From: MED-G105 sp039025235
GTDB taxonomy: Bacteria > Pseudomonadota > Alphaproteobacteria > Caulobacterales > Parvularculaceae
Direction: 5' to 3'
Assembly (NCBI GenBank): GCA_039025235.1
Contig: JBCCOS010000009.1
Span: 124,001 to 188,000, forward strand
DNA length: 64,000 nt
The notes under the pieces are model-generated. The model ran no database searches. It was not told where the DNA came from and was given only the letters and a program-made list of their open reading frames with translations. Every line of letters starts with the position of its first letter. The stretch's first letter is position 1. Shown here one piece after another: positions 17,330 through 25,479 of the stretch. The position numbers and the translations under genes are program-made.

Positions 17330-18728
17330 AGGGGGCCTGGAAAACGCTTGGCGGCTTTTGGCCCGCCCCGATCAACAATGGCCCGGATATCGCCCCTGGT
17401 ATGCCGCCGATGATGACAATATCACTCTGTCTTCAAATGATAGGGAAACGGATGAAAAGGGCGCAACTTGGACAACCTGGCTTTTGCTGGGCGGTCGAGG
17501 CGCTGGCAAAACCCGCGCGGGGGCAGAATGGATACGTCATATTGTTGGCCTCGGACCGTCTCATTGCCCGCCCCATTGTATCAACAAAGACCGCCCCCAC
17601 AGCCACGCAAATATTGCAGCAAATGACAACACCCCACCAAAGCGCATTGCACTTGTTGCCGAAGCTTATGCCGATGCGAGGGAAGTCATGATTGAAGGTC
17701 CCTCAGGCCTGCGCAATATCGGACATCCGGCTTTGCGCCCGACCTATGAAAGCTCGCGCCGCCGGCTTGTCTGGCCCAATGGAGCCGTTGGCTATTGTTT
17801 CTCTGCGGAGGACCCCGACGGCCTGCGCGGCTATCAATTTGATGCGGCCTGGAGCGATGAGCTCGCCAAATGGCGCTACCCGGAAGAAACCTGGAGCAAT
17901 CTGCAATTGGCTCTGCGGCTCGGCAATTGCCCGCAGCAGGTTGTCACCACAACACCGCGGCCAATACCGCTCCTGAAAAAACTTTTGCAAAAGGAGACAA
18001 CCGTCACAAGCCGCGCCTCGACCTATGCCAATCGTGAAAACCTGGCGGACGCATTCTTTTCACAGATTATCGAAAGCTATAAAGGGACCGCCCTTGGCCG
18101 CCAGGAAATAGAAGGCGAACTCATCGAAGATGTCTCAGGTGCTCTTTGGACTTGGGCAATGATTGAGGCGGCACGCATTGAACGCGACGCCGTTCGGCCG
18201 GCAGACCTTGACCGGATTGTTGTGGCCGTGGACCCCCCGGCGAGTGCTGGTCCGGATGCCGATGAATGCGGTATTATTGTCGCGGGGATCACACATCAAT
18301 ATGGCACGGACGGAAGGCCACTGGGTATTGTCCTTGCAGATTGGTCCGTAAGCGGTCAAAGCCCGCGCGGATGGGCCGAGCGCGCGGTTGCGGCCCTTCA
18401 TGAATTCGACGCGGACCGCATTGTTGCCGAAGTTAACCAGGGCGGCGATATGGTCCGCGCGATCATAGAGCAAGTTGATCCGTCAGCACCGGTGCGTGCA
18501 GTACGGGCAATGCGCGGCAAAACGCTGAGGGCAGAACCCATCGCCGCGCTTTATGAACAGGCGCGCGTTAAACATGCCGGTCGTTTTTCAACCCTTGAAG
18601 ACCAGATGACGTCCTACACCGGGGCAAGCAACCAGGATAGTCCCGATCGGCTCGATGCTCTTGTTTGGGCACTGACGGACCTATGCCTCAGTCGCCCAAC
18701 AAAACCGTCTGTTAGGAGGCTCAGCTAA
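17313..18728 (+). CDS. GTA g2, terminase large subunit
   Basis: This is the ATP-driven DNA-packaging motor and headful nuclease. The ATPase domain has a Walker A motif (LLGGRGAGKTRAGAEW), a Walker B region (FDAAWSDELAKW) and the coupling block QVVTTTPRPIP. The nuclease domain begins with IVVAVDPPASAG (first catalytic Asp), continues with EVNQGGDM and ends with DSPDRLDALVWAL, which supply the other acidic residues. The frame is open from 17109, but that start would overlap g1 by more than 200 bases with a low-complexity leader; I chose ATG 17313, giving 471 residues, close to RcGTA TerL. A His/Cys-containing insertion (HCPPHCINKDRPHSH) lies between Walker A and the next strand. Confidence 0.93.
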   Translation: MEAAREGGLENAWRLLARPDQQWPGYRPWYAADDDNITLSSNDRETDEKGATWTTWLLLGGRGAGKTRAGAEWIRHIVGLGPSHCPPHCINKDRPHSHANIAANDNTPPKRIALVAEAYADAREVMIEGPSGLRNIGHPALRPTYESSRRRLVWPNGAVGYCFSAEDPDGLRGYQFDAAWSDELAKWRYPEETWSNLQLALRLGNCPQQVVTTTPRPIPLLKKLLQKETTVTSRASTYANRENLADAFFSQIIESYKGTALGRQEIEGELIEDVSGALWTWAMIEAARIERDAVRPADLDRIVVAVDPPASAGPDADECGIIVAGITHQYGTDGRPLGIVLADWSVSGQSPRGWAERAVAALHEFDADRIVAEVNQGGDMVRAIIEQVDPSAPVRAVRAMRGKTLRAEPIAALYEQARVKHAGRFSTLEDQMTSYTGASNQDSPDRLDALVWALTDLCLSRPTKPSVRRLS

Positions 18729-18793
18729 TGCCGACGACCAGACCTTCTACAAAAACCGAACGAACAAATCCATCGGCGGGAGAACGCTCATGA
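18728..18793 (+). CDS. Possible 21-codon coupling ORF between terminase and portal
   Basis: An ATG overlaps the terminase stop (TAATG), and the frame closes with TGA at 18791-18793, which overlaps the portal start (ATGATG at 18790). The peptide would be hydrophilic, rich in Thr, Arg and Ser (MPTTRPSTKTERTNPSAGER). It is too short to recognise. It may serve only to carry ribosomes from g2 to g3, since without it there would be a 61-base untranslated gap in an otherwise tightly overlapping operon. The portal also has its own ribosome binding site (GGCGGGAGAACGCTC) inside this ORF. Confidence 0.3.
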   Translation: MPTTRPSTKTERTNPSAGERS

Positions 18794-20034
18794 TGCCCCT
18801 TATTAATCGCTTAATCCCCGCGCGCGTTCCCACGCCAGATCCGACTGCGAGTGCGAGTGCGACTGGGAATGATGGGGCCGAATTGCCTCCCGACGTAAAA
18901 GCATCGGCAGCAAAGCCCCTGATTGCCATGACTGCGCCCGCCCAGCCCATATGGACACCGCGTGACTATGGCTCGCTCGCCCGCGCAGGTTTTGAACGCA
19001 ATGTTATCGCTTATCGCTGTGTGCGGCTCGTCGCAGAAGCCGCAGCCTCAGCGCCCTTGACGGTCACAACGAACGGCCAACCCTTCACGCATCATCCCAT
19101 CCTATCGCTCATTAAGCGCCCCAACCCATTTGAAGCCGGCGCCTCATTTTTAGAATCTGTCTACGGATTCATTCAGACGGCCGGTAATGCCTATATAGAA
19201 GCGGTACTTCTGGACGGCACCGTGCGCGAGCTTTACGCCCTACGACCCGATCGTATTAAAGCCCACCCCGGACGAGACGGATGGCCGGACGTATACGAAT
19301 ACGCCGTCGGCACAAGTAAAACCGTCTTTCGCCGCGACGCCAATGGCTTTTTACCGATCCTCCATTTGAAACTATTTCATCCGACAAATGACTATTATGG
19401 CCTATCACCTTTAGAAGCCGCGTCAGCGCCGGTCGATCTGCATAACGCAGCGATCGCCTGGAATAAAGCGCTCCTGGACAATGCCGCGCGACCATCGGGT
19501 GCGCTTGTCTATAAAGGCCCTGATGGCGCTGAAAGTCTTAGTCAGGACCAATTTGACCGTTTAAAATCGGAGCTTTCCGATGCCTATTCGGGCACCACCA
19601 ATGCCGGGAAACCGCTCGTTCTCGATGGTGGTCTCGACTGGAAGTCCATGTCGCTTACCCCCGCCGATATGGACTTCCAGGAAGCCAAAAACGCCGCGGC
19701 GCGTGAAATCGCCCTAGCCTTCGGCGTCCCGCCACAATTGCTCGGCATTCCGGGTGATAATACGTATTCTAACTATAAAGAGGCAAATCTCGCCTTCTGG
19801 AAACAGACAGTGCTACCGCTTGTGAAGAAAACGACGGCGGCCCTTTCGGCATGGCTCGAACCGTTTGCTGATGGCGCCAGCATCACTTGCGATACAGCAA
19901 ACATTGATGCCCTCTCCGCAGAAAAAGAAGCACTGTGGACGCGCGTTGGGAATGCGACCTTCCTCACCGAAAACGAAAAGCGTGCAGCCCTCGGCTTCCC
20001 GCCAAAGGATACCGATGAAAGTGAGGGTGCGTAA
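18790..20034 (+). CDS. GTA g3, HK97-type portal protein
   Basis: The portal forms the dodecameric ring at one capsid vertex through which DNA enters and leaves. The sequence has the HK97-family blocks: RNVIAYRCVRLVAEAAAS-like start (FERNVIAYRCVRLVAEAAA), LIKRPNPFEAGASFLE, GNAYIEAVL, YALRPDRI, HLKLFHPTNDYYGLSPLEAA and IALAFGVPPQLLGIPGDNTYS. Length is 414 residues. The first 40 residues are Ala/Pro-rich and include a hexanucleotide-like duplication (ACTGCGAGTGCGAGTGCG). Two ATG codons stand side by side at 18790 and 18793. The 3' end overlaps g3.5 by one base (TAATG). Confidence 0.93.
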   Translation: MMPLINRLIPARVPTPDPTASASATGNDGAELPPDVKASAAKPLIAMTAPAQPIWTPRDYGSLARAGFERNVIAYRCVRLVAEAAASAPLTVTTNGQPFTHHPILSLIKRPNPFEAGASFLESVYGFIQTAGNAYIEAVLLDGTVRELYALRPDRIKAHPGRDGWPDVYEYAVGTSKTVFRRDANGFLPILHLKLFHPTNDYYGLSPLEAASAPVDLHNAAIAWNKALLDNAARPSGALVYKGPDGAESLSQDQFDRLKSELSDAYSGTTNAGKPLVLDGGLDWKSMSLTPADMDFQEAKNAAAREIALAFGVPPQLLGIPGDNTYSNYKEANLAFWKQTVLPLVKKTTAALSAWLEPFADGASITCDTANIDALSAEKEALWTRVGNATFLTENEKRAALGFPPKDTDESEGA

Positions 20035-20303
20035 TGTCCGACACTGAAAAACTAAAACCGCTTGGTGAAGTCCGCATGAGCGCCGCCGTCGGTGCTGCCC
20101 TCGCCGTCCACACCGGCCTCGCCCTTGTTTGGACCGGTGCCGCCGCCGATCGGATATCGCAACTAGAGCGCCGCGCCGATGCCACAAGCGTCATCATTGA
20201 ACGTACGGCCCGCCTGGACGAACAAATGATCAGCGCACGCGCCAGTCTTGCACGCATTGAGAAAAAACTGGACCATATGGAGATCACCAGTGGAAAAAAC
20301 TGA
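20034..20303 (+). CDS. GTA g3.5, small membrane-segment protein
   Basis: An 89-residue protein at the g3.5 position of the R. capsulatus cluster. Residues about 14-38 form one hydrophobic segment (SAAVGAALAVHTGLALVWTG), and the rest is an amphipathic helix likely to coil (ISQLERRADATSVIIERTA, ARASLARIEKKLDHME). Its role in GTA production is not established. One hydrophobic helix followed by a coiled coil would suit a small membrane protein, but the context gives only position. It overlaps the portal stop and the protease start. Confidence 0.75.
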   Translation: MSDTEKLKPLGEVRMSAAVGAALAVHTGLALVWTGAAADRISQLERRADATSVIIERTARLDEQMISARASLARIEKKLDHMEITSGKN

Positions 20304-20970
20304 AATTGCCATCGCCCCTATCGAAGGGTATGCCGCGATTTATGGCGAAGCTGACTTAAATGGCGACATTATCGTCCCCGGCGCTCTTAGCGAGGCGAAA
20401 ACAAAACCGCATGTAATTCGTTTACTTTATCAGCATGCCGCTGAAATACCAGCAGGACGCTGGCTAAAATTTGAGGAGCATGCCAAAGGCCTTTATGCCT
20501 ATGGCGAAATTATTATTGCCTCGGATGCACAGCGCGAACGCCATGCGCTATTACAGGCTGGCGCCCTTGATGGATTATCGATTGGTTTCCGCACGGTAAA
20601 AGCCAAAAAAATTGCGGGTGGTCGGCGGATTTTGAAAGCAGACCTCTGGGAAGTGTCGCTCGTCACTTTTCCCATGGCACCGCGCGCACGCCTCTCTCGT
20701 GTTGGGCAGGCAAGGCCCGTTGCAGAAATTACAATACCAAACGCCCTCCCGTCACAAACGCTCGGCCGTGCTGAACGCAGCATCGGCGATTTCTATCAAG
20801 TGAACCCATTCGGGGGAGACGCCTCCTACCAGAAGGGCGATACAGCACAAAGGTGTGGGCCCACCCCAGAGTTAGGGCCGACCCCAGAGATAGGGCCGAC
20901 CCAAGAGTTAGGGCCGATCCAAGAGTTTGCGCAATTCTTGCGCGCCGCAGCGGACGTTGCATCCGCATAA
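20290..20970 (+). CDS. GTA g4, HK97-family prohead protease
   Basis: This serine protease cleaves the scaffold part from the capsid protein during head maturation. VIRLLYQHAAEIPAGRW carries the catalytic His and ALDGLSIGFRTV the catalytic Ser; KADLWEVSLVTFPMAP is the conserved closing strand. I chose the GTG at 20290, preceded by TATGGAGATCACCA and overlapping the end of g3.5; the ATG at 20248 would add a Trp-rich leader. After the protease fold the protein has a tail of about 60 residues containing a fourfold six-residue repeat (GPTPEL, GPTPEI, GPTQEL, GPIQEF) that RcGTA does not need. The tail ends in an Ala-rich helix. Confidence 0.9.
   Translation: MEKTEIAIAPIEGYAAIYGEADLNGDIIVPGALSEAKTKPHVIRLLYQHAAEIPAGRWLKFEEHAKGLYAYGEIIIASDAQRERHALLQAGALDGLSIGFRTVKAKKIAGGRRILKADLWEVSLVTFPMAPRARLSRVGQARPVAEITIPNALPSQTLGRAERSIGDFYQVNPFGGDASYQKGDTAQRCGPTPELGPTPEIGPTQELGPIQEFAQFLRAAADVASA
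20857..20928 (+). repeat. 18-bp in-frame tandem repeat, 4 copies, in the prohead protease tail
   Basis: Units start at 20857, 20875, 20893 and 20911 (GGGCCGACCCCAGAGTTA consensus) and differ at one to three bases each. The unit length is a multiple of three, so the repeat extends the protein by six residues per copy without changing frame. Confidence 0.9.
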
Positions 20971-21013
20971 TTTTATCCGTGTCACCATCAGTATGAGTAA
21001 AAGGAGTATACCC

Positions 21014-22312
21014 ATGGAGACGAGACGCCCCAATATCGGGACTGAGACCAAAGCCACTGCGCACAACGGCGAGATAAAAGCCGCAATGGGCGATTTCTTG
21101 AATGCCTTTGAGCATTTCAAATCAGCAAATGACGAACGCCTTGCTGAACTTGAAGAAAAAAATTCAGAAGACGTCTTGCTGCGTGAGAAGGTAGACCGTA
21201 TCGACGCGGCGCTTACGGATCAAAAAGCGAGTATTGACCGCCTTGCATTGGCCGCCGCGCGGCCCGGACTTAATTCAAGTCTTGGATCAGGATTCGGGTC
21301 AGGCCCCCATTCAGGCCCCGAGTCAGGGACTGGGCTCGTTAGCGAACACAAAGCAGCCTTTCAGCGCTATATGCGGGCAGGTGAAGCCAATGCTGTCCTT
21401 GAACGCGAATCAAAATCCCTTAACTTCGGTACGCCATCAGAGGGGGGATATGTCACCCCGGAAGAGACCGAAGCGATTATCAATGCGGCGATCCGTGACG
21501 CATCGCCCTTTCGTCAGATTGCGAGCGTTCGTTCGGTTGGTGCGAATATTTATAAAAAACCAGTGAGCCTTGGCGGTACGGTAGCGAACTGGGTTGGTGA
21601 GACTGCCACCCGGCCAGAGACCACAACACCAAGCCTTGCCTCCCTCGACTTTCAGACAGCGGAGCTTTACGCGATGCCTGCCGCCAGCCAGACCATGCTG
21701 GATGATGCCGTCGTCAATGTAGAGCAATGGCTCGCCGATGAGGTCCAAGCCGAATTCGCGGCCCAAGAGACAACAGCCTTTATCAATGGCAATGGCACCA
21801 ACAAACCAACCGGTTTGTTGAACTATACGAAAACCCAAGAAGCAAGCCGCGGTGCCAGCGAAATCGGTTATATCGCGACCGGCGCCGATGGCGACTTTGC
21901 GGCCAGCGACCCGTCTGACATCTTGCTGGACCTCATCTATACGCCAAAACAGGCCTATCGCGCGAATGGTCGGTTCTTAATGAACCGGGCAACGGTGAGC
22001 AATGTTCGAAAATTTAAAGATGCGGACGGAAACTATCTCTGGCAACCAAGTACGGAAGCCGGCGCGCCGTCGACATTAATGGGTTATGCGGTATCAGAGG
22101 CCGAAGACATGCCAGGGATTACATCCGGGTCCTACTCGATTGCTTTTGGTGATTTCCGTCGCGGTTATCTCATTGTTGATCGTCAGGGACTTCGTGTCCT
22201 GCGCGACCCCTACTCCGCCAAACCATATGTGCTGTTCTATACGACCAAGCGCGTTGGTGGCGGCGTTCAAGATTTCGACGCAATAAAACTCCTGAAGTTT
22301 TCAGCGTCCTAA
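21014..22312 (+). CDS. GTA g5, major capsid protein (HK97 fold)
   Basis: The main head protein. Residues about 20-75 form a coiled coil (FEHFKSANDERLAELEEKN and DRIDAALTDQKASIDRLA), which acts as an internal scaffold. A Gly/Ser/Pro-rich linker follows (SLGSGFGSGPHSGPESGTG), the probable region of cleavage by the g4 protease. The HK97 fold comes next: SEGGYVTPEETEAIINAA, SVGANIYKKPVSLGG, VGETATRPETTTPSLASL, FINGNGTNKPTGLLNY and GRFLMNRATVSNVRKFKD. The ATG at 21014 has a strong site (AAAAGGAGTATACCC); an ATG at 20993 is upstream of that site. The linker DNA is itself a degenerate short tandem repeat. Confidence 0.93.
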   Translation: METRRPNIGTETKATAHNGEIKAAMGDFLNAFEHFKSANDERLAELEEKNSEDVLLREKVDRIDAALTDQKASIDRLALAAARPGLNSSLGSGFGSGPHSGPESGTGLVSEHKAAFQRYMRAGEANAVLERESKSLNFGTPSEGGYVTPEETEAIINAAIRDASPFRQIASVRSVGANIYKKPVSLGGTVANWVGETATRPETTTPSLASLDFQTAELYAMPAASQTMLDDAVVNVEQWLADEVQAEFAAQETTAFINGNGTNKPTGLLNYTKTQEASRGASEIGYIATGADGDFAASDPSDILLDLIYTPKQAYRANGRFLMNRATVSNVRKFKDADGNYLWQPSTEAGAPSTLMGYAVSEAEDMPGITSGSYSIAFGDFRRGYLIVDRQGLRVLRDPYSAKPYVLFYTTKRVGGGVQDFDAIKLLKFSAS

Positions 22313-22553
22313 TCATCAACGGTAAGGGTTTTTATTCAATCCGAAGGAACGTGAAGAAAACGTCTCAACGGCTTGGAATAGCCTCGCCGCCGAACGAGTT
22401 TGCAGCGCGACCTCATCCCCAATTGCGCTGCACCTTCCCCCGCCGCGCGCGCCGTTTCGCCTCGAACCGGCTCCATCCCATAGCGCGCGGCGGGCCCTTA
22501 AGACCGACAGCCCCATGCTGTCATTTGTTGCGTATCAAAAAGAGGTTCGCCCA

Positions 22554-23096
22554 ATGGCCCTCGTACAAATAACACCGCCGAGCGAAGAACCCGTCACGCT
22601 CACCGCGTTAAAGGCCCATCTGCGGGTCACTGGCAGCAGCGAAGACACCCTCATTTCAGGGCTTGGTATCGCCGCGCGTCGAACTCTTGAGGCGCGCTAT
22701 GCCCTGGGCATGGTGTCTCAGGATTGGCGCGTTACGGCAGACATTCCTGTCGCCAGCGACATTCAACTTCCCCTCTCACCCGTGGCTGCGGTGACATCGG
22801 TCAGTATCACCCATAATGGAACGACCACCGTTCTTGGCACCGCTGACTATGATGTGGAAATCGGTCATATGGGTTCCATCCGCCTGAAATCCACAGTCTC
22901 TGCCGAAACAATCAGTATCGAGTTCATTGTGGGATGGACCGACGCGAGCTCTGTTCCCGAAGATATAAAGCTCGCCATCAAAATGCTGGTTGCGCACTAT
23001 TTTGAACACCGCGAAGCGGTCGACAGCGAGACTTTTCATGCGGGACCGGAGAGCATTGCCGCCCTGATGGCCCCTTACAAAAGGGTGCGGTTATGA
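22554..23096 (+). CDS. GTA g6, head-tail connector (phiE125 gp8-like)
   Basis: The first connector ring under the portal. The N-terminal pattern PPSEEPVTLTALKAHLRV, TLISGLGIAARRTLEARYAL and the central hydrophobic strands (LPLSPVAAVTSVSI, ISIEFIVGW) are those of the phiE125 gp8 / HK97 gp6-like adaptor family, as is the late DIKLAIKMLVAHYFEHRE helix. I chose ATG 22554 behind AAAGAGGTTCGCCC; an ATG at 22515 is also in frame. A gap of 241 bases without a recognisable gene separates it from the capsid gene. The stop overlaps the g7 start by four bases. Confidence 0.88.
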   Translation: MALVQITPPSEEPVTLTALKAHLRVTGSSEDTLISGLGIAARRTLEARYALGMVSQDWRVTADIPVASDIQLPLSPVAAVTSVSITHNGTTTVLGTADYDVEIGHMGSIRLKSTVSAETISIEFIVGWTDASSVPEDIKLAIKMLVAHYFEHREAVDSETFHAGPESIAALMAPYKRVRL

Positions 23097-23404
23097 TTGG
23101 CAGACTGAACTCTGAAATCACTCTCCTTAGTGAGAGTGCTTTGGCCGATGGCGGCGGCGGTAATCAAATCGCCTGGACGGCTGGTGCCACGATTTGGGCT
23201 GATATTGAGGAGTTGTCATCCTCAAGCAATATCGCAGGTGACCGCAATGTGCGGTTACGGCGGATCGCAGCGCGCATCCGTCAACGATCGGGCCTTACGC
23301 TGGGCGGCCGCATCCGTCTTGTCGACACCGATTTCGACATCACCTCCATTGAAGATGATGACGATGGGCGCATTGCGTTGATTTGTGAGGAGGCCCTATC
23401 ATGA
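23093..23404 (+). CDS. GTA g7, head closure / stopper protein
   Basis: A 103-residue protein of the SPP1 gp16-like head-tail adaptor family, which forms the second connector ring and closes the head. Typical features are the short beta-rich start (MIGRLNSEITLLSES), TIWADIEELSSSSN, RNVRLRRIAARIRQRSGL and GGRIRLVDTDFDITSIED. It overlaps both neighbours by four bases (ATGA), so translation is probably coupled. Confidence 0.85.
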   Translation: MIGRLNSEITLLSESALADGGGGNQIAWTAGATIWADIEELSSSSNIAGDRNVRLRRIAARIRQRSGLTLGGRIRLVDTDFDITSIEDDDDGRIALICEEALS

Positions 23405-23832
23405 CTGGTAGCGCAAGCTGTGACCTCGGATGGTCCCTACAAAAAGCGGTTTACGGACAATTGTCAAATGATACTGGCGTTGCCGCAGCATTAGGAACCC
23501 CTGCACGCATTTATGACACCGCCCCAAAGCGGCCCACATTTCCTTTTGTGACCTTTGGCGAATGGCGGGTCGCCCCCCTTTCTGGCGCACCAGATACATT
23601 CGAGCACGATATCAAAATACGCGTTTTCTCGCGTTATGAGGGACGCAAAGAAACGCGCCTTGCCATGGCGGCAATCCACGGCGCGCTACACGACGCGCCG
23701 CTCGTACCGGTTGGCCGTAGCCTCATCTCTTTTAGATTTCTGTTTGCAGACATTTTTCTGCGGGCGGATGGGCGGACCTGGAACGGCATCATGCGGTTTC
23801 GTGCCGTCGATACAACCGAAACCATAGACTGA
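23401..23832 (+). CDS. GTA g8, tail terminator (DUF3168 family)
   Basis: A 143-residue DUF3168-type protein that forms the ring joining the connectors to the tail tube. The blocks LQKAVYGQLSNDTGVAAALG, RIYDTAPKRPTFPFVTFGEW and IKIRVFSRYEGRKETRLAM are characteristic. Its start overlaps the g7 stop (ATGA). Confidence 0.88.
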   Translation: MTGSASCDLGWSLQKAVYGQLSNDTGVAAALGTPARIYDTAPKRPTFPFVTFGEWRVAPLSGAPDTFEHDIKIRVFSRYEGRKETRLAMAAIHGALHDAPLVPVGRSLISFRFLFADIFLRADGRTWNGIMRFRAVDTTETID

Positions 23833-23846
23833 GTTAGGAGAGCATT

Positions 23847-24260
23847 ATGCCAGCACAACGTGGACTGGACATTCTGTTAAAACTGGGCGACGGCGGATCG
23901 CCAGAAAATTTTGCAACAGTTGCCGGATTGCGCGCGACCTCGCTGTCGTTGAACGCCCAGACGGTAGACGTGACCCACGCGCAAAGCACCGGTCGTTGGC
24001 GCGAACTCCTTGATGCCGGTGTGAAATCAGCCAGCATTTCCGGCGCAGGTGTTTTTCTGAATGACACTACAGGGCAATCGCTCCGCGCCCTGTTTTTCTC
24101 CGGTGGCTTGCGCAATTGGCAGGTGATCATACCGGGCCTTGGCATTGTGGAAGGGTTATTCCATCTCGCTAACCTCGATTACGCCGGCGACCACGACCGC
24201 GAAGCGACCGTATCACTGTCGCTGGCTTCTGCCGGTGCCCTGACATTTACCGCGGAGTAA
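23847..24260 (+). CDS. GTA g9, major tail (tube) protein
   Basis: The tail-tube subunit of the TP901-1/GTA type, 137 residues. It begins MPAQRGLDILLKLGDGG and has the typical FATVAGLRATSLSLNAQTVD, VTHAQSTGRWRELLDAG and KSASISGAGVFLND blocks. The ATG follows GTTAGGAGAGCATT, the strongest ribosome binding site in this part of the cluster, as expected for a protein needed in many copies. Confidence 0.9.
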   Translation: MPAQRGLDILLKLGDGGSPENFATVAGLRATSLSLNAQTVDVTHAQSTGRWRELLDAGVKSASISGAGVFLNDTTGQSLRALFFSGGLRNWQVIIPGLGIVEGLFHLANLDYAGDHDREATVSLSLASAGALTFTAE

Positions 24261-24264
24261 TCCC

Positions 24265-24696
24265 ATGGCCTCTCATACCCAAATTGGTGACACGCACATC
24301 ATACTTGACGGAGAACGACACACCCTGCGACTGACGCTGGGCGCCCTTGCCGCCATCGAAGAGCAACTGGGCGCAGGTGATTTCGACACGCTACTGGAAC
24401 GCCTTAAAACCCCGAGCGCTGGCGACCTTCTCTTTATCCTCCACGCCCTTCTCGTGGGCGGCGGGGCAAGCCTGCCGATATCCGCTTTAAGAGCGAGCGG
24501 CATTAATCTCGGCGACGCCTCACGGGCGATAGCCGCCGCCTTTGCCACGATAGGTGATGGTATGGGTCCGTCGACAGCACCAAGAACAAAAAGGGAGGCG
24601 GCATCAGCAACCGAGGCATCGCCGGGAAAGCCGCACGACACATCGATGGCGAAACCAGCGGCTTCCCCTGGCGGAACTGGTACGTACACGCTGTGA
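24265..24696 (+). CDS. GTA g10, tail assembly chaperone (GTA_TAC family)
   Basis: The gene transfer agent family protein at the position of tail assembly chaperones, upstream of the tape measure gene. The first 95 residues carry the family signature: ILDGERHTLRLTLGALAAIE, LLERLKTPSAGDLLFILHAL and ASLPISALRASGINLGDASR. The last 40 residues are Ala/Ser/Pro-rich. In tailed phages such genes often yield two products by frameshifting; here g10.1 is a separate gene starting at GTG 24693 in another frame across the g10 stop, which may be a fixed form of the same arrangement. Confidence 0.85.
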   Translation: MASHTQIGDTHIILDGERHTLRLTLGALAAIEEQLGAGDFDTLLERLKTPSAGDLLFILHALLVGGGASLPISALRASGINLGDASRAIAAAFATIGDGMGPSTAPRTKREAASATEASPGKPHDTSMAKPAASPGGTGTYTL

Positions 24697-24881
24697 TTGG
24701 ATTGCGCCTTCAGCCTCGCGATTTCTGGTGTTTAAGCCTTCACGAATGGTTTTGGCTAACAGCCCCTGTCGCAACAGGCAGCCTCGACCGGCAAGGCCTG
24801 ATGACACTGATGGCGCAATATCCCGATCGCCATGACCAAATGGACGGCAACGCGGTCCACCATCAAGGATCAAGATCATGA
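24693..24881 (+). CDS. GTA g10.1, small tail assembly chaperone partner
   Basis: A 62-residue protein of the phage TIGR02216-like family, recognised by its start (MIGLRLQPRDFWCLSLHEWF). It begins with GTG overlapping the g10 stop and its own stop overlaps the g11 ATG by four bases. The position, directly before the tape measure gene, fits the second half of the tail assembly chaperone pair. Confidence 0.78.
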   Translation: MIGLRLQPRDFWCLSLHEWFWLTAPVATGSLDRQGLMTLMAQYPDRHDQMDGNAVHHQGSRS

Positions 24882-25420
24882 CACTATCAATAGATATCGA
24901 CGCGAGCGGCCTCGGCGCCGGACTTGCAAACGCAAGCGAAGAAATAAACCGCATTGCTCAGGAAGAAATTGCCCCCGCCGCACAATTTATTGAAGACGCT
25001 TTTACCCGCGCTGCGCAAAATATCTCATCGGAATTGTCAACCGCTGCTCTAACAGGAGAACTTTCGCTAAAAAAACTCGGGCGCGCCATCGTCACAGACC
25101 TCACGTCATCTGTCACTGATAATATCATCCGTAAACCGATAGAAAGCTTATTAACAAATGCCCTTTCGGCGCCCTTTGGCGGCGCACGGGCAGACGGTGG
25201 GCCCGTGGCAGCGGGCCGGGCTTATCTTGTGGGGGAAAGGGGACCGGAACTTTTTACGCCAGGGGTCGGTGGTACCATCGGTGCCTCAACGGCAAGAGGG
25301 CCCGTTAATGTGTCAATCACCCTTCCGGGTGTGACCAATGCGGAAAGTTTCCGCGCCTCAGAAACACAGATTGCCGCTGGTCTTATGCGCGCTCTTTCTC
25401 GCGCAGAACGCAACCATTAG
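24878..25420 (+). CDS. GTA g11, tail tape measure protein
   Basis: The 180-residue product sets tail length and probably enters the target envelope. It begins MTLSIDIDASGLGAGLANA, has long helices (EEINRIAQEEIAPAAQFIED), a conserved Gly-rich block ADGGPVAAGRAYLVGERGPE followed by LFTPGVGG, which marks GTA and related phage tape measure C-termini, and ends in a helical stretch. It is far shorter than typical phage tape measures and even a little shorter than the RcGTA one, which predicts a short tail. Confidence 0.85.
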   Translation: MTLSIDIDASGLGAGLANASEEINRIAQEEIAPAAQFIEDAFTRAAQNISSELSTAALTGELSLKKLGRAIVTDLTSSVTDNIIRKPIESLLTNALSAPFGGARADGGPVAAGRAYLVGERGPELFTPGVGGTIGASTARGPVNVSITLPGVTNAESFRASETQIAAGLMRALSRAERNH

Positions 25421-25479
25421 GGAGCGCGAAATCAAACGGCAACCCGATTGTTAACGACGCGCAAAATAGTGTGAACAGT

